This document shows, one piece after another, positions 24,266-32,720 of a stretch of DNA of 64,000 bases (the stretch's first letter is position 1; the number at the start of each line of letters is the position of its first letter). Made by a program: the position numbers and the translations under genes. The notes beneath the pieces are model-generated. The model was not told where the DNA came from and made no database searches. It was given only the letters and a program-made list of their open reading frames with translations. Origin of the DNA: an uncultured Siphonobacter sp. (GTDB lineage Bacteria; Bacteroidota; Bacteroidia; Cytophagales; Spirosomataceae). The DNA is taken from positions 1 through 64,000 of the forward strand of contig CAJYIW010000002.1 in the NCBI GenBank assembly GCA_913775095.1, read 5' to 3'.

Positions 24266-24847
24266 CTAAACTAAATCTTTTTTCCAGTCTTTGTAACCAA
24301 TGATACAAAGAACCAGGTAGATGCTGTACAGTAATACCGTCCAGTATAAACTTTTATACGCATAAACGAAGACATAGATCCCGTCGACGAAAAGCCAGAG
24401 CCACCAGTTTTCCAGAAATTTTTTTCCCAGCATCCACTGGGCAATCAGACTGACCGTTGTGGTGAAAGAATCCACCAGGGGTAAACTGGCATCGGTAAAT
24501 CGGCTGAGAATCCAGTTCAAGGAAGCCGTCCCTCCAACGGCTACGATCACCAGCCAGCCCACCAGACTGCGGGGAAACCTCTGAACCCGGAGCTGCGTGT
24601 GTCCCGCTCCCCCGTAGAGCCACTGATAAAGTCCATAGATGCTTAGCAGGGCAAAAACAACCTGTAAACCCATATCGCCATACAACCGGGCCTCCCAGAA
24701 AATAACGGCGTAGATCGCGACGCTGATGATGCCCCAGAAAAAACCCCAGACATTCTGACGGGTATTGTACCATACACAAATGACGCCGGTGATGAGGCCA
24801 GCCAGTTCGAGCCAGTTTGTTTTAAGATAGCTTAGAAATACCTCCAT
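24266..24847 (-). CDS. pnuC: PnuC-family vitamin transporter
   Basis: The 193-residue protein is a small facilitator of the PnuC family, which moves nicotinamide riboside or, in PnuT, thiamine across the inner membrane. It has about seven membrane segments and the family motifs WLELAGLITGVICVWYNTRQN and WGFFWGIISVAIYAVIFW near the start, then YGDMGLQVVFALLSIYGLYQW and LENWWLWLFVDGIYVFVYAYK. The start at 24847 (MEVFLSYLKTNWLE) is chosen because PnuC proteins begin just before this tryptophan; an ATG at 24991 would add 48 polar residues. No thiamine-pyrophosphate or NAD riboswitch was seen upstream, so the substrate (nicotinamide riboside or thiamine) is not decided. Confidence 0.9.
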   Translation of the reverse strand: MEVFLSYLKTNWLELAGLITGVICVWYNTRQNVWGFFWGIISVAIYAVIFWEARLYGDMGLQVVFALLSIYGLYQWLYGGAGHTQLRVQRFPRSLVGWLVIVAVGGTASLNWILSRFTDASLPLVDSFTTTVSLIAQWMLGKKFLENWWLWLFVDGIYVFVYAYKSLYWTVLLYSIYLVLCIIGYKDWKKDLV

Positions 24848-25085
24848 TTCAGGGTTAAAATTGATAAATTTCTGAACTTTGCTCTGGCTCTCAGAGTTCT
24901 GTAAGAGTCTCCCTGTCGGCACCGAGAAATTCGGCATACGGCGGGGTTTCTTGCGTTCATTTGCGTTTGAATGCCCATCCAGCCACTCCACTAACGCGGC
25001 AAACCGGGCCGGACTTGGCTAGACTTTTTCAGGCAAAGTTGTATGAAAACCCGGTAGCAATAAGCGAATTTTTAAAATAAACTCG

Positions 25086-28000
25086 ATGCTAGTTAAAGAT
25101 TTGTTAACGCTGTATCGCAATGATCCGTTTATCCGTCTCATTAGCGAACGAATTGAAAGTAAACAACCCAATGACTACCACCTTCAGATCAAAGGATTAA
25201 CCGGAAGTCTGGATGCCGTGATGGTGGCGGCTCTGTATCAGCATCAACCTTCCTCTTCCCTGCTTGTATTATCGGATAAAGAAGAAGCAGCCTACTTCTA
25301 CAATGACCTTCAGAACCTGCTGGGGGAACAACAGGTGCTGCTCTTTCCGATGTCGTATAAAAAACCTTATGAGTACGAAGAAATAGACAACGCCAACGTT
25401 CTGATGCGGGCGGAGGTCCTGAATCGGCTGAATGAGAAAGGGCATCGTTTGCTGATCGTTACGTATCCCGAAGCCCTGAGCGAGAAGGTGATTAACCGAA
25501 AATCACTGGTCAAGAATACGTTCACGGTATCCGTAGGTGAAAAGATTGATACCGAATTTCTGACTGAATTTCTGATCAGCCAGGATTTTGAAGGGACGGA
25601 TTTCGTCTACGAAGCTGGTCAATTTGCCGTTCGCGGGGGAATCATTGACGTGTATAGCTACGCCAATGAATTTCCCTACCGGATTGATTTATTCGGGGAT
25701 GAGGTCGAGTCCATTCGGACGTTTGACCCGGACACGCAGCTTTCCAAAGAATCCGTTTCTCAGGTTAACATCGTTCCCGACGTTCAGACGCGGCTGATTC
25801 AGGAAAGCCGGGAGTCTTTTTTTAGCTTTTTTCCGAAAGAAACGCGTCTGTGGTTCAAAGACGTGGAGTTAACCCTGGAGCTGATCGGCATCTGTTTTGA
25901 GAACGTCGAAAAAAGCTTCAATGAAATTGTGGAACGAAGCGGCGGAATTAAAGTCATCCACGAGCCATCGCAGTTATTCGAAACCCGCCGAACCTTCCTT
26001 AATCACATCAAGGAATACCCAAGCGTGGAGTTTGGGAAGCGGTTTTACTTCAAAGCCGCTGACGGAGCCACCGAATCACCCACGGAGTTACGGGTCAATT
26101 ATGCTTCGAAACCCCAGCCCAGTTTCAATAAAGATTTCAACCGACTGATTGAAACCTTACACGAGCAGCAGTACCGGGGCTATACTAACATCATCGTTGC
26201 CGAAACCCAGAAACAGCTGGAGCGGCTGAATACAATTGTGGGGGAGTCCAACGATTCCGTTCGTTTTCAGGCCGTGAATGCTTCACTTCGGGAAGGGTTC
26301 ATTGATGATACGCTGAAAATCGCCTGCTTTACCGATCACCAGATCTTTGATCGATTTTATCGGTACCGGGTTCGGGATAAATACAGTAAGTCCAAAGCCC
26401 TTACCCTGCGGGAGCTGAAAACGCTGGCTCCGGGAGATTTCGTAACCCACATTGATCACGGCATTGGTCGTTTTGCGGGTCTGGTCAAGATTGACGTGGG
26501 CGATCACAAGCAGGAAGGCATTCGGCTGGTGTTCAGAGATAATGATACCGTCGTAGTCAACGTGCAGAGTTTGCACAAAATTGCCAAATACACGGGTAAG
26601 GAAGGAACCCAGCCTTCGCTGAGCAAATTAGGATCGCCGGAATGGGAAAATAAGAAAGCGAAGGTCAAACGGCAGGTGAAAGACATTGCCGCCGAGTTAA
26701 TCGAGCTGTACGCCAAGCGAAAATTCGCACCGGGGTATGCGTTCTCCAGAGATACCTTCCTGCAGGCCGAGCTGGAATCTTCGTTCCTCTACGAAGACAC
26801 GCCCGATCAGGCTTCGTCGACGGCGGCGGTGAAGGAAGACATGGAAAAGCCGCACCCCATGGACCGTCTGGTCTGCGGAGATGTGGGTTTTGGAAAGACA
26901 GAGGTAGCCATGCGGGCCGCCTTCAAAGCGGCTTCGGACAATAAACAGGTAGCGGTACTGGTACCGACGACGGTATTGGCCATGCAGCATTACCGCACCT
27001 TCCGCGATCGTTTCGAGCGTTTTCCGGTAAAGGTCGAATACATCAACCGGTTTAAAACCACCCAGCAGATCAAGGAAACACTGAAGCGGGTTGAGTCGGG
27101 AGAAACCAGTATTCTCATCGGCACTCACCGGATTGTGGGTAAAGATGTGAAGTTTAAAGATCTTGGCTTACTGATTGTCGATGAAGAGCAGAAGTTCGGA
27201 GTGAAGGTAAAAGACCGGCTGAAGGAGTTCAAGCTTAACGTTGACGTGTTAACCCTGACGGCTACACCGATTCCCCGGACCTTGCATTTCTCGCTCATGG
27301 GTGCCCGTGACTTATCCGTTATTGCTACGCCACCGCCTAACCGACAGCCCGTTACCACGCAGCTGATGGTATTCGACGAACTGAAAATCCGCGATGCCGT
27401 GATGCTGGAGATGAAACGCGGCGGACAGGTATTCTTCGTGCATAACCGCATCGGTGATCTGGAGTCGCTGGGGAATATGATTCTGAAACTGGTGCCCGAT
27501 GCCAAGATTGGTATTGCCCACGGTCAGATGGATGGCGATCGGCTGGAAAAAGTAATGATGAAGTTTATCGAAGGCGAATACGATATTCTGATTTCAACGA
27601 ACATCATCGAGGCGGGTCTGGACATTCCAAACGCCAATACCATTCTGATTAATCAGGCTCATTTGTTCGGTCTGAGTGATCTCCACCAGATGCGGGGCCG
27701 CGTGGGGCGTTCCAACAAAAAAGCGTATTGTTACCTCCTCACGCCCGCTCTTTCCTTACTGACCAGCGATTCTAGAAAACGCCTTCAGGCCCTGGAAGAA
27801 TTCACGGAACTGGGCGATGGGTTCAAAGTAGCCATGCGGGATCTGGACATTCGCGGAGCAGGAAATTTGCTGGGAGCTGAACAAAGTGGCTTCATAAACG
27901 ATTTAGGCTTTGAGACCTATCACAAGATCCTGGATGAAGCCGTTCAGGAATTAAAGGAAACGAAGTTTAAGGATCTCTTTGCGGATGAATTAGCGAAAGC

Positions 28001-28487
28001 CGCTAAGAACCTGCGGGTGGAATGCCAGATCGAAACGGATTTACCCGTCCTGATTCCTGAAAATTACGTATCTAATATCTCGGAACGGCTCAGTTTGTAC
28101 AATCGTCTGGATAACCTCAAGGACGAAGCCGAATTACAGGCCTTTCAATCGGAAGTAAGCGATCGGTTCGGTCCCTTACCCGAAGAAGTACGTGATTTGA
28201 TCGGACTGGTGCGGGTTCGCTGGAAAGCTGAACAAATTGGTTTCGAAAAATTAACACTTAAACAAAATACATTGAAGGGAACTTTCGTTTCTGGTGAGCA
28301 TGAGGCTTATTATCAGTCAGAAAGATTCGGCCGTGTACTCGATTTTGTAAAGTCTAATCCTAAACGGGTGGTGCTTCGGGATGTGAAAGGGAAGTTGTTG
28401 TTACAGGCAGAAAACCTCCGGCAGGTGGCGGATCTGAATGCCTTACTGGGCCAGATGGTGGTTTCTCCCGAAAAAATACCAGCCTGA
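25086..28487 (+). CDS. mfd: Transcription-repair coupling factor Mfd
   Basis: Mfd is the DNA translocase that removes RNA polymerase stalled at lesions and recruits UvrA. The 1133-residue protein has the full layout: a UvrB-like N-terminal module (GLTGSLDAVMVAALYQHQ; VRGGIIDVYSYANEFPYRID near 180-200), the RNA-polymerase-interacting domain (LAPGDFVTHIDHGIGRFAGL, about 455-475), the Walker A loop GDVGFGKTEVAMRA (about 598-611), the DEEQ box IVDEEQKFGV (about 698-707), helicase motif VI QMRGRVGRSNKKAYCY, and the TRCF C-terminal domain. The ATG at 25086 begins the protein without a leader. It is monocistronic by position and works with uvrA at 43.9 kb. Confidence 0.97.
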   Translation: MLVKDLLTLYRNDPFIRLISERIESKQPNDYHLQIKGLTGSLDAVMVAALYQHQPSSSLLVLSDKEEAAYFYNDLQNLLGEQQVLLFPMSYKKPYEYEEIDNANVLMRAEVLNRLNEKGHRLLIVTYPEALSEKVINRKSLVKNTFTVSVGEKIDTEFLTEFLISQDFEGTDFVYEAGQFAVRGGIIDVYSYANEFPYRIDLFGDEVESIRTFDPDTQLSKESVSQVNIVPDVQTRLIQESRESFFSFFPKETRLWFKDVELTLELIGICFENVEKSFNEIVERSGGIKVIHEPSQLFETRRTFLNHIKEYPSVEFGKRFYFKAADGATESPTELRVNYASKPQPSFNKDFNRLIETLHEQQYRGYTNIIVAETQKQLERLNTIVGESNDSVRFQAVNASLREGFIDDTLKIACFTDHQIFDRFYRYRVRDKYSKSKALTLRELKTLAPGDFVTHIDHGIGRFAGLVKIDVGDHKQEGIRLVFRDNDTVVVNVQSLHKIAKYTGKEGTQPSLSKLGSPEWENKKAKVKRQVKDIAAELIELYAKRKFAPGYAFSRDTFLQAELESSFLYEDTPDQASSTAAVKEDMEKPHPMDRLVCGDVGFGKTEVAMRAAFKAASDNKQVAVLVPTTVLAMQHYRTFRDRFERFPVKVEYINRFKTTQQIKETLKRVESGETSILIGTHRIVGKDVKFKDLGLLIVDEEQKFGVKVKDRLKEFKLNVDVLTLTATPIPRTLHFSLMGARDLSVIATPPPNRQPVTTQLMVFDELKIRDAVMLEMKRGGQVFFVHNRIGDLESLGNMILKLVPDAKIGIAHGQMDGDRLEKVMMKFIEGEYDILISTNIIEAGLDIPNANTILINQAHLFGLSDLHQMRGRVGRSNKKAYCYLLTPALSLLTSDSRKRLQALEEFTELGDGFKVAMRDLDIRGAGNLLGAEQSGFINDLGFETYHKILDEAVQELKETKFKDLFADELAKAAKNLRVECQIETDLPVLIPENYVSNISERLSLYNRLDNLKDEAELQAFQSEVSDRFGPLPEEVRDLIGLVRVRWKAEQIGFEKLTLKQNTLKGTFVSGEHEAYYQSERFGRVLDFVKSNPKRVVLRDVKGKLLLQAENLRQVADLNALLGQMVVSPEKIPA

Positions 28488-28551
28488 TACGCGTAAATTT
28501 GAGTAGTTAAACCAGTTTTTCGAAGATTAGGTATCAGGAATGAATGAACAG

Positions 28552-28585
28552 TTGTCAGGTAATTCCAGTCAATCTTCTATTTTTG
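28552..28585 (+). promoter_or_regulatory. Promoter upstream of gldJ
   Basis: TTG (28552-28554), 23-nt spacer, TATTTTTG (28578-28585). Transcription should start about 100 nt upstream of the gldJ ATG, so the long hairpin at 28603-28653 would lie in the mRNA leader. Confidence 0.6.
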
Positions 28586-28602
28586 TACGATTTTGAAAGC
28601 GA

Positions 28603-28653
28603 TTTTAAGTTAACGTTTAGATGAGAAACCTCCTGCTAAGCGTTAACTTAAAA
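28603..28653 (+). promoter_or_regulatory. 18-bp leader hairpin before gldJ
   Basis: TTTTAAGTTAACGTTTAG (28603-28620) pairs with CTAAGCGTTAACTTAAAA (28636-28653) around a 15-nt loop, with a single G-T wobble in 18 pairs. There is no T-run after it on the plus strand. It begins about 18 nt after the promoter -7 box and ends 40 nt before the ATG, so it probably forms at the 5' end of the gldJ mRNA and may protect or regulate it. Confidence 0.6.
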
Positions 28654-28693
28654 CAGAAAACCAAAAGCGATATTCCAAACCATATACATAGCA

Positions 28694-29929
28694 ATGATGA
28701 GAATTGCGTCAGTTTATTTGTTGGGGGCAATGGTGCTGCTGACAACGGCTTGTAAGAAGAACAAAACGCCGGATAGTGCCCACATCGGAAAAAATAGTAC
28801 GGCAACGGGCATTGCTTATAACGCGAAAGAGGGTTTTTCAACGCCTAAGAGCTTCAAAGGCCAGCCCACGGGTCCTAACCTGGTATATGTAGAAGGCGGC
28901 CGTTTTGTCATGGGTTCGCTGGAAGAAGACGTAGCGGGTGTTCACGATAACGTAGAACGGACGGTAACGGTACAATCGTTTTTCATGGATGAAACCGAAA
29001 TCGCTAACGTTCACTACCTGGAATACCTGCACGCGATTCAGAAAGATTCAACGCAGGAATTTTACGAAGCTGCCTTACCGGATACTACGGTATGGGCGGG
29101 TGAAATGGCCTTCAATGATACGTACGTAGATCAGTATCTGCGTTATCCTGGTTTCCGGATGTATCCGGTCGTTGGGGTTTCGTGGGTTCAGGCTCAGGAT
29201 TACTCTTCCTGGCGTACGGGAGCCGTTAATAATGACCTGGCTCGTAAAGCAACCAGCGGCGGTAAAAAGAAAGGTAAAAAAGGAGAGGAAGCAACTGCCG
29301 AAGCCTCCAGTCAGCAATACACCGGAGGCCGGGCTGCTATTGAGACGGGTTTCGTTCTCCCCAACTACCGTCTGCCAACGGAGGCAGAATGGGAATACGC
29401 GGCTAAAGCTCTGATCGGTACGCAGTACCTGGATGAAAACCAGTCTAATCAGCGGATTTATCCCTGGGATGGTTCTTCCATGCGGAAAAGCTCAGGCCGT
29501 AAAAAAGGAACCATGTTAGCGAACTACAAGCGGGGTCGCGGGGATTACGCCGGTATTGCGGGTAAAACCAACGATGGTGCCATTATCACGGATGAAGTGT
29601 ACTCGTATCCTCCAAACGATTTTGGTCTCTACAATATGGCTGGAAACGTGAACGAATGGGTTTGGGACGTATATCGCCCCACCACATTCCAGACCTTCAG
29701 CGATCTGAACCCTGTTCGTCGGGATGGCTACCTGGATGATGAGAAAAACTACGGTAAAAAAGATAACAACTCCCTGCTGGATAACCGCACGCGGGTGTAC
29801 AAAGGTGGCTCCTGGGCGGATATCGCTTATTGGTTAGCTCCCGGAACGCGTCGGTACCTGGATCAGGATTCGTCAACGGCTACCATTGGTTTCCGTTGCT
29901 CCATGATCGCTTCAGGAAGAAAGAGATAA
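28694..29929 (+). CDS. gldJ: Gliding motility/type IX secretion lipoprotein GldJ
   Basis: GldJ is an outer-membrane-associated lipoprotein needed for gliding and type IX secretion. The 411-residue protein has a lipoprotein signal (MMRIASVYLLGAMVLLTTAC, C20), an NSTATGIAYNAKEG segment, and a formylglycine-generating-enzyme-like (SUMF1) domain: VYVEGGRFVMGS at about 64-75, FMDETEIANVHYLEYL, YRLPTEAEWEYAAKA, GLYNMAGNVNEWVWD, RVYKGGSWAD and TIGFRCSM. The domain is used structurally in GldJ/GldK, not as an enzyme. GldJ is favoured over GldK by the NSTATGxxYNxKEG segment, but the two are paralogues. A Lys-rich insert (SGGKKKGKKGEEAT) is present mid-protein. It has its own promoter and leader hairpin. 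Confidence 0.85.
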   Translation: MMRIASVYLLGAMVLLTTACKKNKTPDSAHIGKNSTATGIAYNAKEGFSTPKSFKGQPTGPNLVYVEGGRFVMGSLEEDVAGVHDNVERTVTVQSFFMDETEIANVHYLEYLHAIQKDSTQEFYEAALPDTTVWAGEMAFNDTYVDQYLRYPGFRMYPVVGVSWVQAQDYSSWRTGAVNNDLARKATSGGKKKGKKGEEATAEASSQQYTGGRAAIETGFVLPNYRLPTEAEWEYAAKALIGTQYLDENQSNQRIYPWDGSSMRKSSGRKKGTMLANYKRGRGDYAGIAGKTNDGAIITDEVYSYPPNDFGLYNMAGNVNEWVWDVYRPTTFQTFSDLNPVRRDGYLDDEKNYGKKDNNSLLDNRTRVYKGGSWADIAYWLAPGTRRYLDQDSSTATIGFRCSMIASGRKR

Positions 29930-29955
29930 TTTAATTTCCAGTTTAGTTGAAAAGA

Positions 29956-29982
29956 AGCTGCCCAGTTGGGTGGCTTTTTTTT
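29956..29982 (+). terminator. Probable terminator of gldJ
   Basis: AGCTGCCC-agtt-GGGTGGCT hairpin followed by a run of eight T, 27 bp after the gldJ stop codon; the stem includes two G-T pairs. Confidence 0.7.
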
Positions 29983-30017
29983 GTTTGATAGAGGGCTTGA
30001 AAAGGCATAGACCTCCT

Positions 30018-30178
30018 CTGTCTTCTCGAAGAGACCTTACCGGAGGATGAGAAAAATGCAGAAGGTAACTTCCTAAGCTGGTCATCCAGAGAGTTGCCCG
30101 CCAGGCAAGGAAGGTCCTTCGCTTCGCTCTGGATGACAGGGAAGAGAAAATGGATGGTCTTTGTAGCTGATACGTCCT
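30018..30178. repeat. Tandem intergenic repeat, copy 1
   Basis: First of two near-identical units (period 164 bp) beginning CTGTCTTCTCGAAGAGACC and ending near GTAGCTGATACGT. It contains inverted ends GTCATCCAGAG (30081-30091) / CTCTGGATGAC (30127-30137), which make a hairpin, and a second hairpin CTTCTCGAAGAG. It is non-coding in all frames. Together with copy 2 it fills most of the 491-bp gap between gldJ and rpsG (29930-30420). Confidence 0.85.
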
Positions 30179-30181
30179 GAC

Positions 30182-30340
30182 CTGTCTTCTCGAAGAGACC
30201 TTACCGGGGGATGAGAAAAATCCAGAAGGTAACTTCCTAAGCTGGTCATACAGAGAGTTGCCCGCCAGGCAAGGAAGGTCCCTCGCTTCGCTCTGGATGA
30301 CAGGAAGGAGTAAGTGATTTATGTAGCTGATATGTACTCC
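30182..30340. repeat. Tandem intergenic repeat, copy 2
   Basis: Second unit, differing from copy 1 by a few substitutions (for example CATACAGAG in place of CATCCAGAG, and GGTCCCTCG in place of GGTCCTTCG). The change at CATACAGAG weakens the base of its hairpin. Motifs such as GCTTCGCTCTGGATGACAGG are typical of dispersed intergenic repeats in this phylum. Confidence 0.85.
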
Positions 30341-30358
30341 TCTTAAACCTCCTCAAAC

Positions 30359-30399
30359 AAAAAAAGAGTTGCAAACCCGAAAGTCTGCAACTCTTTTTT
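30359..30399 (-). terminator. Terminator of rpsL-rpsG
   Basis: Minus-strand AAAAAAGAGTTGCA / TGCAACTCTTTTTT hairpin with T-run, about 20 bp after the rpsG stop codon. Confidence 0.9.
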
Positions 30400-30420
30400 G
30401 TTGAGAATATATCCTCAGAA

Positions 30421-30888
30421 CTATACGCGGAAGTGAGAGAAAGCTTTGTTCGCTTCTGCCATCCGGTGCGTATCGTCTTTCTTCTTCACCGCAGCACCTT
30501 CACCTTTGGCAGCTGCTACGATTTCGCTAGCCAGACGCTCTACCATGGTCTTTTCGTTACGACCACGAGCATATTTAATCAGCCATTTCATGCCTACTGA
30601 CTGTTTACGCTCGGGACGAACTTCCGTTGGAACCTGGAAAGTCGCACCACCGACACGGCGGCTTTTTACTTCTACGGTAGGCATAACGTTGTTCAACGCC
30701 TTTTTGAAAGCCTCCAGACCATTTTCTTTGGTACGGTTCTCTACTAATTCCAGAGCACCGTAGAAAATGTTATAAGCAGTAGACTTCTTGCCCTCGTACA
30801 TGAGGTTGTTTACAAATTTCGTTACGAGCGTCTCCTTAAATTTAGGATCCGGTAATACGTACCGTTTTTTTGGTTTTGCCTTACGCAT
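30421..30888 (-). CDS. rpsG: 30S ribosomal protein S7
   Basis: S7 starts assembly of the 30S head by binding 16S rRNA and contacts tRNA at the exit site. The 155-residue protein [19 protein letters not shown]... has the standard length and signatures ([64 protein letters not shown]). It follows rpsL by 123 bp on the minus strand, and the unit ends at a strong terminator. In most Bacteroidota rpsL-rpsG-fusA-rpsJ are contiguous; here the pair is alone and fusA-rpsJ lies about 28 kb away on the opposite strand. Confidence 0.98.
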   Translation of the reverse strand: MRKAKPKKRYVLPDPKFKETLVTKFVNNLMYEGKKSTAYNIFYGALELVENRTKENGLEAFKKALNNVMPTVEVKSRRVGGATFQVPTEVRPERKQSVGMKWLIKYARGRNEKTMVERLASEIVAAAKGEGAAVKKKDDTHRMAEANKAFSHFRV

Positions 30889-31011
30889 GACTAAGTTACG
30901 TTTGAATGGTGATGAGAACGCGTCGCTTCTGCCCGTAACAGTGGCTTACTGCCTTCTCGAATGTATTAAGCCCTCAGTCTTTCCAACTGACGACGATGGA
31001 TCAGAAAAAGA

Positions 31012-31425
31012 TTACTTCTTCTTACCTTTTGCAGGAGCTGCTGCAGCCTGACCGGGTTTGGGGCGTTTGGCACCGTATTTCGAACGAGCCTGCATACGAC
31101 CTTTAACACCTGCCGTATCCAGAGCACCACGAATGATGTGGTAACGAACCCCGGGAAGATCTTTCACACGACCACCACGGATCAGCACGATCGAGTGTTC
31201 CTGTAAGTTGTGTCCTTCTCCAGGAATGTAGGCGTTCACTTCTTTACCATGTGACAAACGCACACGAGCTACTTTACGAAGAGCAGAGTTAGGCTTCTTC
31301 GGTGTAGTAGTGTATACACGAGTACACACACCACGTTTTTGAGGGCAAGCATCAAGAGCTGGAGACTTAGACTTCCAAGTCACACGCTCACGACCCTTAC
31401 GAACTAGTTGTGAAATAGTAGGCAT
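31012..31425 (-). CDS. rpsL: 30S ribosomal protein S12
   Basis: S12 lies at the decoding centre and affects translational accuracy. The 137-residue protein [15 protein letters not shown]... has the conserved [19 protein letters not shown] loop with the wild-type lysines, where streptomycin-resistance changes fall, and [32 protein letters not shown]-terminal tail of about 14 residues rich in Ala, Pro and Lys ([13 protein letters not shown]) extends past the usual end, as in several Bacteroidota. A strong TTG-N20-TACTTTTG promoter lies upstream. It is the first gene of a two-gene operon with rpsG. Confidence 0.98.
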   Translation of the reverse strand: MPTISQLVRKGRERVTWKSKSPALDACPQKRGVCTRVYTTTPKKPNSALRKVARVRLSHGKEVNAYIPGEGHNLQEHSIVLIRGGRVKDLPGVRYHIIRGALDTAGVKGRMQARSKYGAKRPKPGQAAAAPAKGKKK

Positions 31426-31795
31426 GATATAAAAAATAAAAAATGTTCGTCTTGAAAAACGGACTGCAAAAGTACTCGCTTTTCATAAAAAAGACAAGCT
31501 TGTTTCGGTTTTTTTAGTTCCGGCAAGGATTTAATTAGCCAGACTACCAGCGGATTAAGTCTTGAGTTTGGGGTTCAGCATTTAAGGTTTAAAGTTTTGA
31601 GTTGAGCGTTTTGAGTTATTTAGTTACAGTAGTAATGATTTTAGCTCCAGTAGGATTCCGTAGAAACAGCCCAAATGGAATCCGGCGTTGTAAGCAAATA
31701 GCCGCACTTCCTAAACCCTGTTATTCTTTTTTTCAAAGATTCCGATCAACTTCGTTTCTATTGCGTTTATTACATCAAATACCATTCAGAAACCT
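31426..31795. other. Intergenic region, rpsL promoter and low-complexity repeat
   Basis: This 370-bp gap between divergent rpsL and the epimerase-like gene holds the rpsL promoter (31467-31497) and a stretch at 31560-31625 made of repeated TTTGAG/GTTTTGAGTT words, like those at 7.5 and 40.35 kb. No gene is convincing here: a short plus-strand frame ending near 31799 is low complexity and overlaps the epimerase start. Confidence 0.6.
31467..31497 (-). promoter_or_regulatory. Promoter of rpsL-rpsG
   Basis: Minus-strand TTG (31497-31495), 20-nt spacer, TACTTTTG (31474-31467): a near-ideal Bacteroidota promoter. The leader before the rpsL ATG is about 35 nt. Confidence 0.82.
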
Positions 31796-32668
31796 ATGAC
31801 TTATTTCCTCGAAAACGATTTTCTAAAGGTAGCCATTCGCCAGAAAGGGGCTGAACTGGTGAGCCTGTATAACAAAGAAACCCATCTGGAATACCTGTGG
31901 AGCGGCGATCCAGCCTTCTGGGCCAAGCATTCGCCCGTGTTGTTCCCTATTGTGGGAGCTTTGAAGGGGAATGCCTATCACTACGAAGGGAACTCCTATG
32001 AGCTAAGTCGGCACGGCTTCGCCCGGGATATGAATTTCGAACTGGAAGCGGAAGGCGAATCGGATTTGACATTTTTACTGAAAAGTAATGCGGAGACGCA
32101 GGCCGTTTACCCTTTCGAGTTTCGACTGCGGATGATCTATACCCTGCACCAGAACGAGTTATCCGTTCAGTATAAAGTAACCAATCACGACTCGAAGGAT
32201 CTGTATTTCTCCGTGGGAGGGCATCCGGCGTTTCGCGTTCCGATGACGGATGAAACGCAGTACACGGATTATTACCTGGAATTTAACGAAACGGAAGATT
32301 TCAATCGCTGGCCGCTGGCCGAAGGAGGATTGATTGACGTGAGTCCTGAACCCGTCGCCGAAAACAGTAACCGCATTCGCCTTTCACATGAGCTGTTCGA
32401 AAAAGATGCTCTGGTCTTTAAGCATCTGAAATCTACTTCGGTAACCCTGAAATCCGATCAGGTGCCGTATCAGTTGAAGTTTGATTTTGAAGGATTTCCT
32501 TACCTGGGTATTTGGGCCGCTCCCCAGGCTCCTTTTGTGTGCATCGAACCCTGGTGCGGCATCGCTGACAGCGTTACCCACGATCAGAATCTGGAAACTA
32601 AAGAGGGTATTAATGTTCTGGCGGCCGGAGAAGAGTTCAGTCGAACCTGGAAAGTAACGCTTTCATAA
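31796..32668 (+). CDS. Aldose 1-epimerase family protein (LacX-like)
   Basis: The 290-residue cytoplasmic protein has the galactose-mutarotase beta-sandwich fold of the LacX/YeaD-like branch. It shows EYLWSGDPAFWAKHSPVLFP near residues 32-51, ELSRHGFARD with the conserved His (about 69-78), VGGHPAFRVP with the second catalytic His (about 140-150), and FVCIEPWCGIAD with the Glu (about 248-259). These are the usual sugar-binding and catalytic positions for anomer interconversion. The exact sugar, or phosphorylated sugar, is not known. It is a single gene; a hairpin follows and separates it from the convergent phytase gene. Confidence 0.92.
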   Translation: MTYFLENDFLKVAIRQKGAELVSLYNKETHLEYLWSGDPAFWAKHSPVLFPIVGALKGNAYHYEGNSYELSRHGFARDMNFELEAEGESDLTFLLKSNAETQAVYPFEFRLRMIYTLHQNELSVQYKVTNHDSKDLYFSVGGHPAFRVPMTDETQYTDYYLEFNETEDFNRWPLAEGGLIDVSPEPVAENSNRIRLSHELFEKDALVFKHLKSTSVTLKSDQVPYQLKFDFEGFPYLGIWAAPQAPFVCIEPWCGIADSVTHDQNLETKEGINVLAAGEEFSRTWKVTLS

Positions 32669-32690
32669 AAGGCATCAGGCTAAGAATAGC

Positions 32691-32716
32691 AATGGCCAGC
32701 TCCGGAGCTGGCCATT
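32691..32716. terminator. Hairpin between epimerase-like and phytase genes
   Basis: AATGGCCAGCTCC / GGAGCTGGCCATT, a perfect 13-bp palindrome with no loop bases to spare, between two convergent genes. T-runs are weak (TTGTTGTT on the plus strand), so it is only a probable terminator. Confidence 0.7.
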
Positions 32717-32720
32717 GTTG

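Noticed and set aside
24850-25085. Possible thiamine-pyrophosphate or NAD riboswitch upstream of pnuC
   Set aside because: No CTGAGA...ACCC core or other aptamer signature is found on the minus strand; an in-frame ATG at 24991 only makes a polar extension.
30018-30340. Two tandem repeats considered as a CRISPR array
   Set aside because: Only two long units, no short constant repeat with variable spacers, no cas genes nearby.
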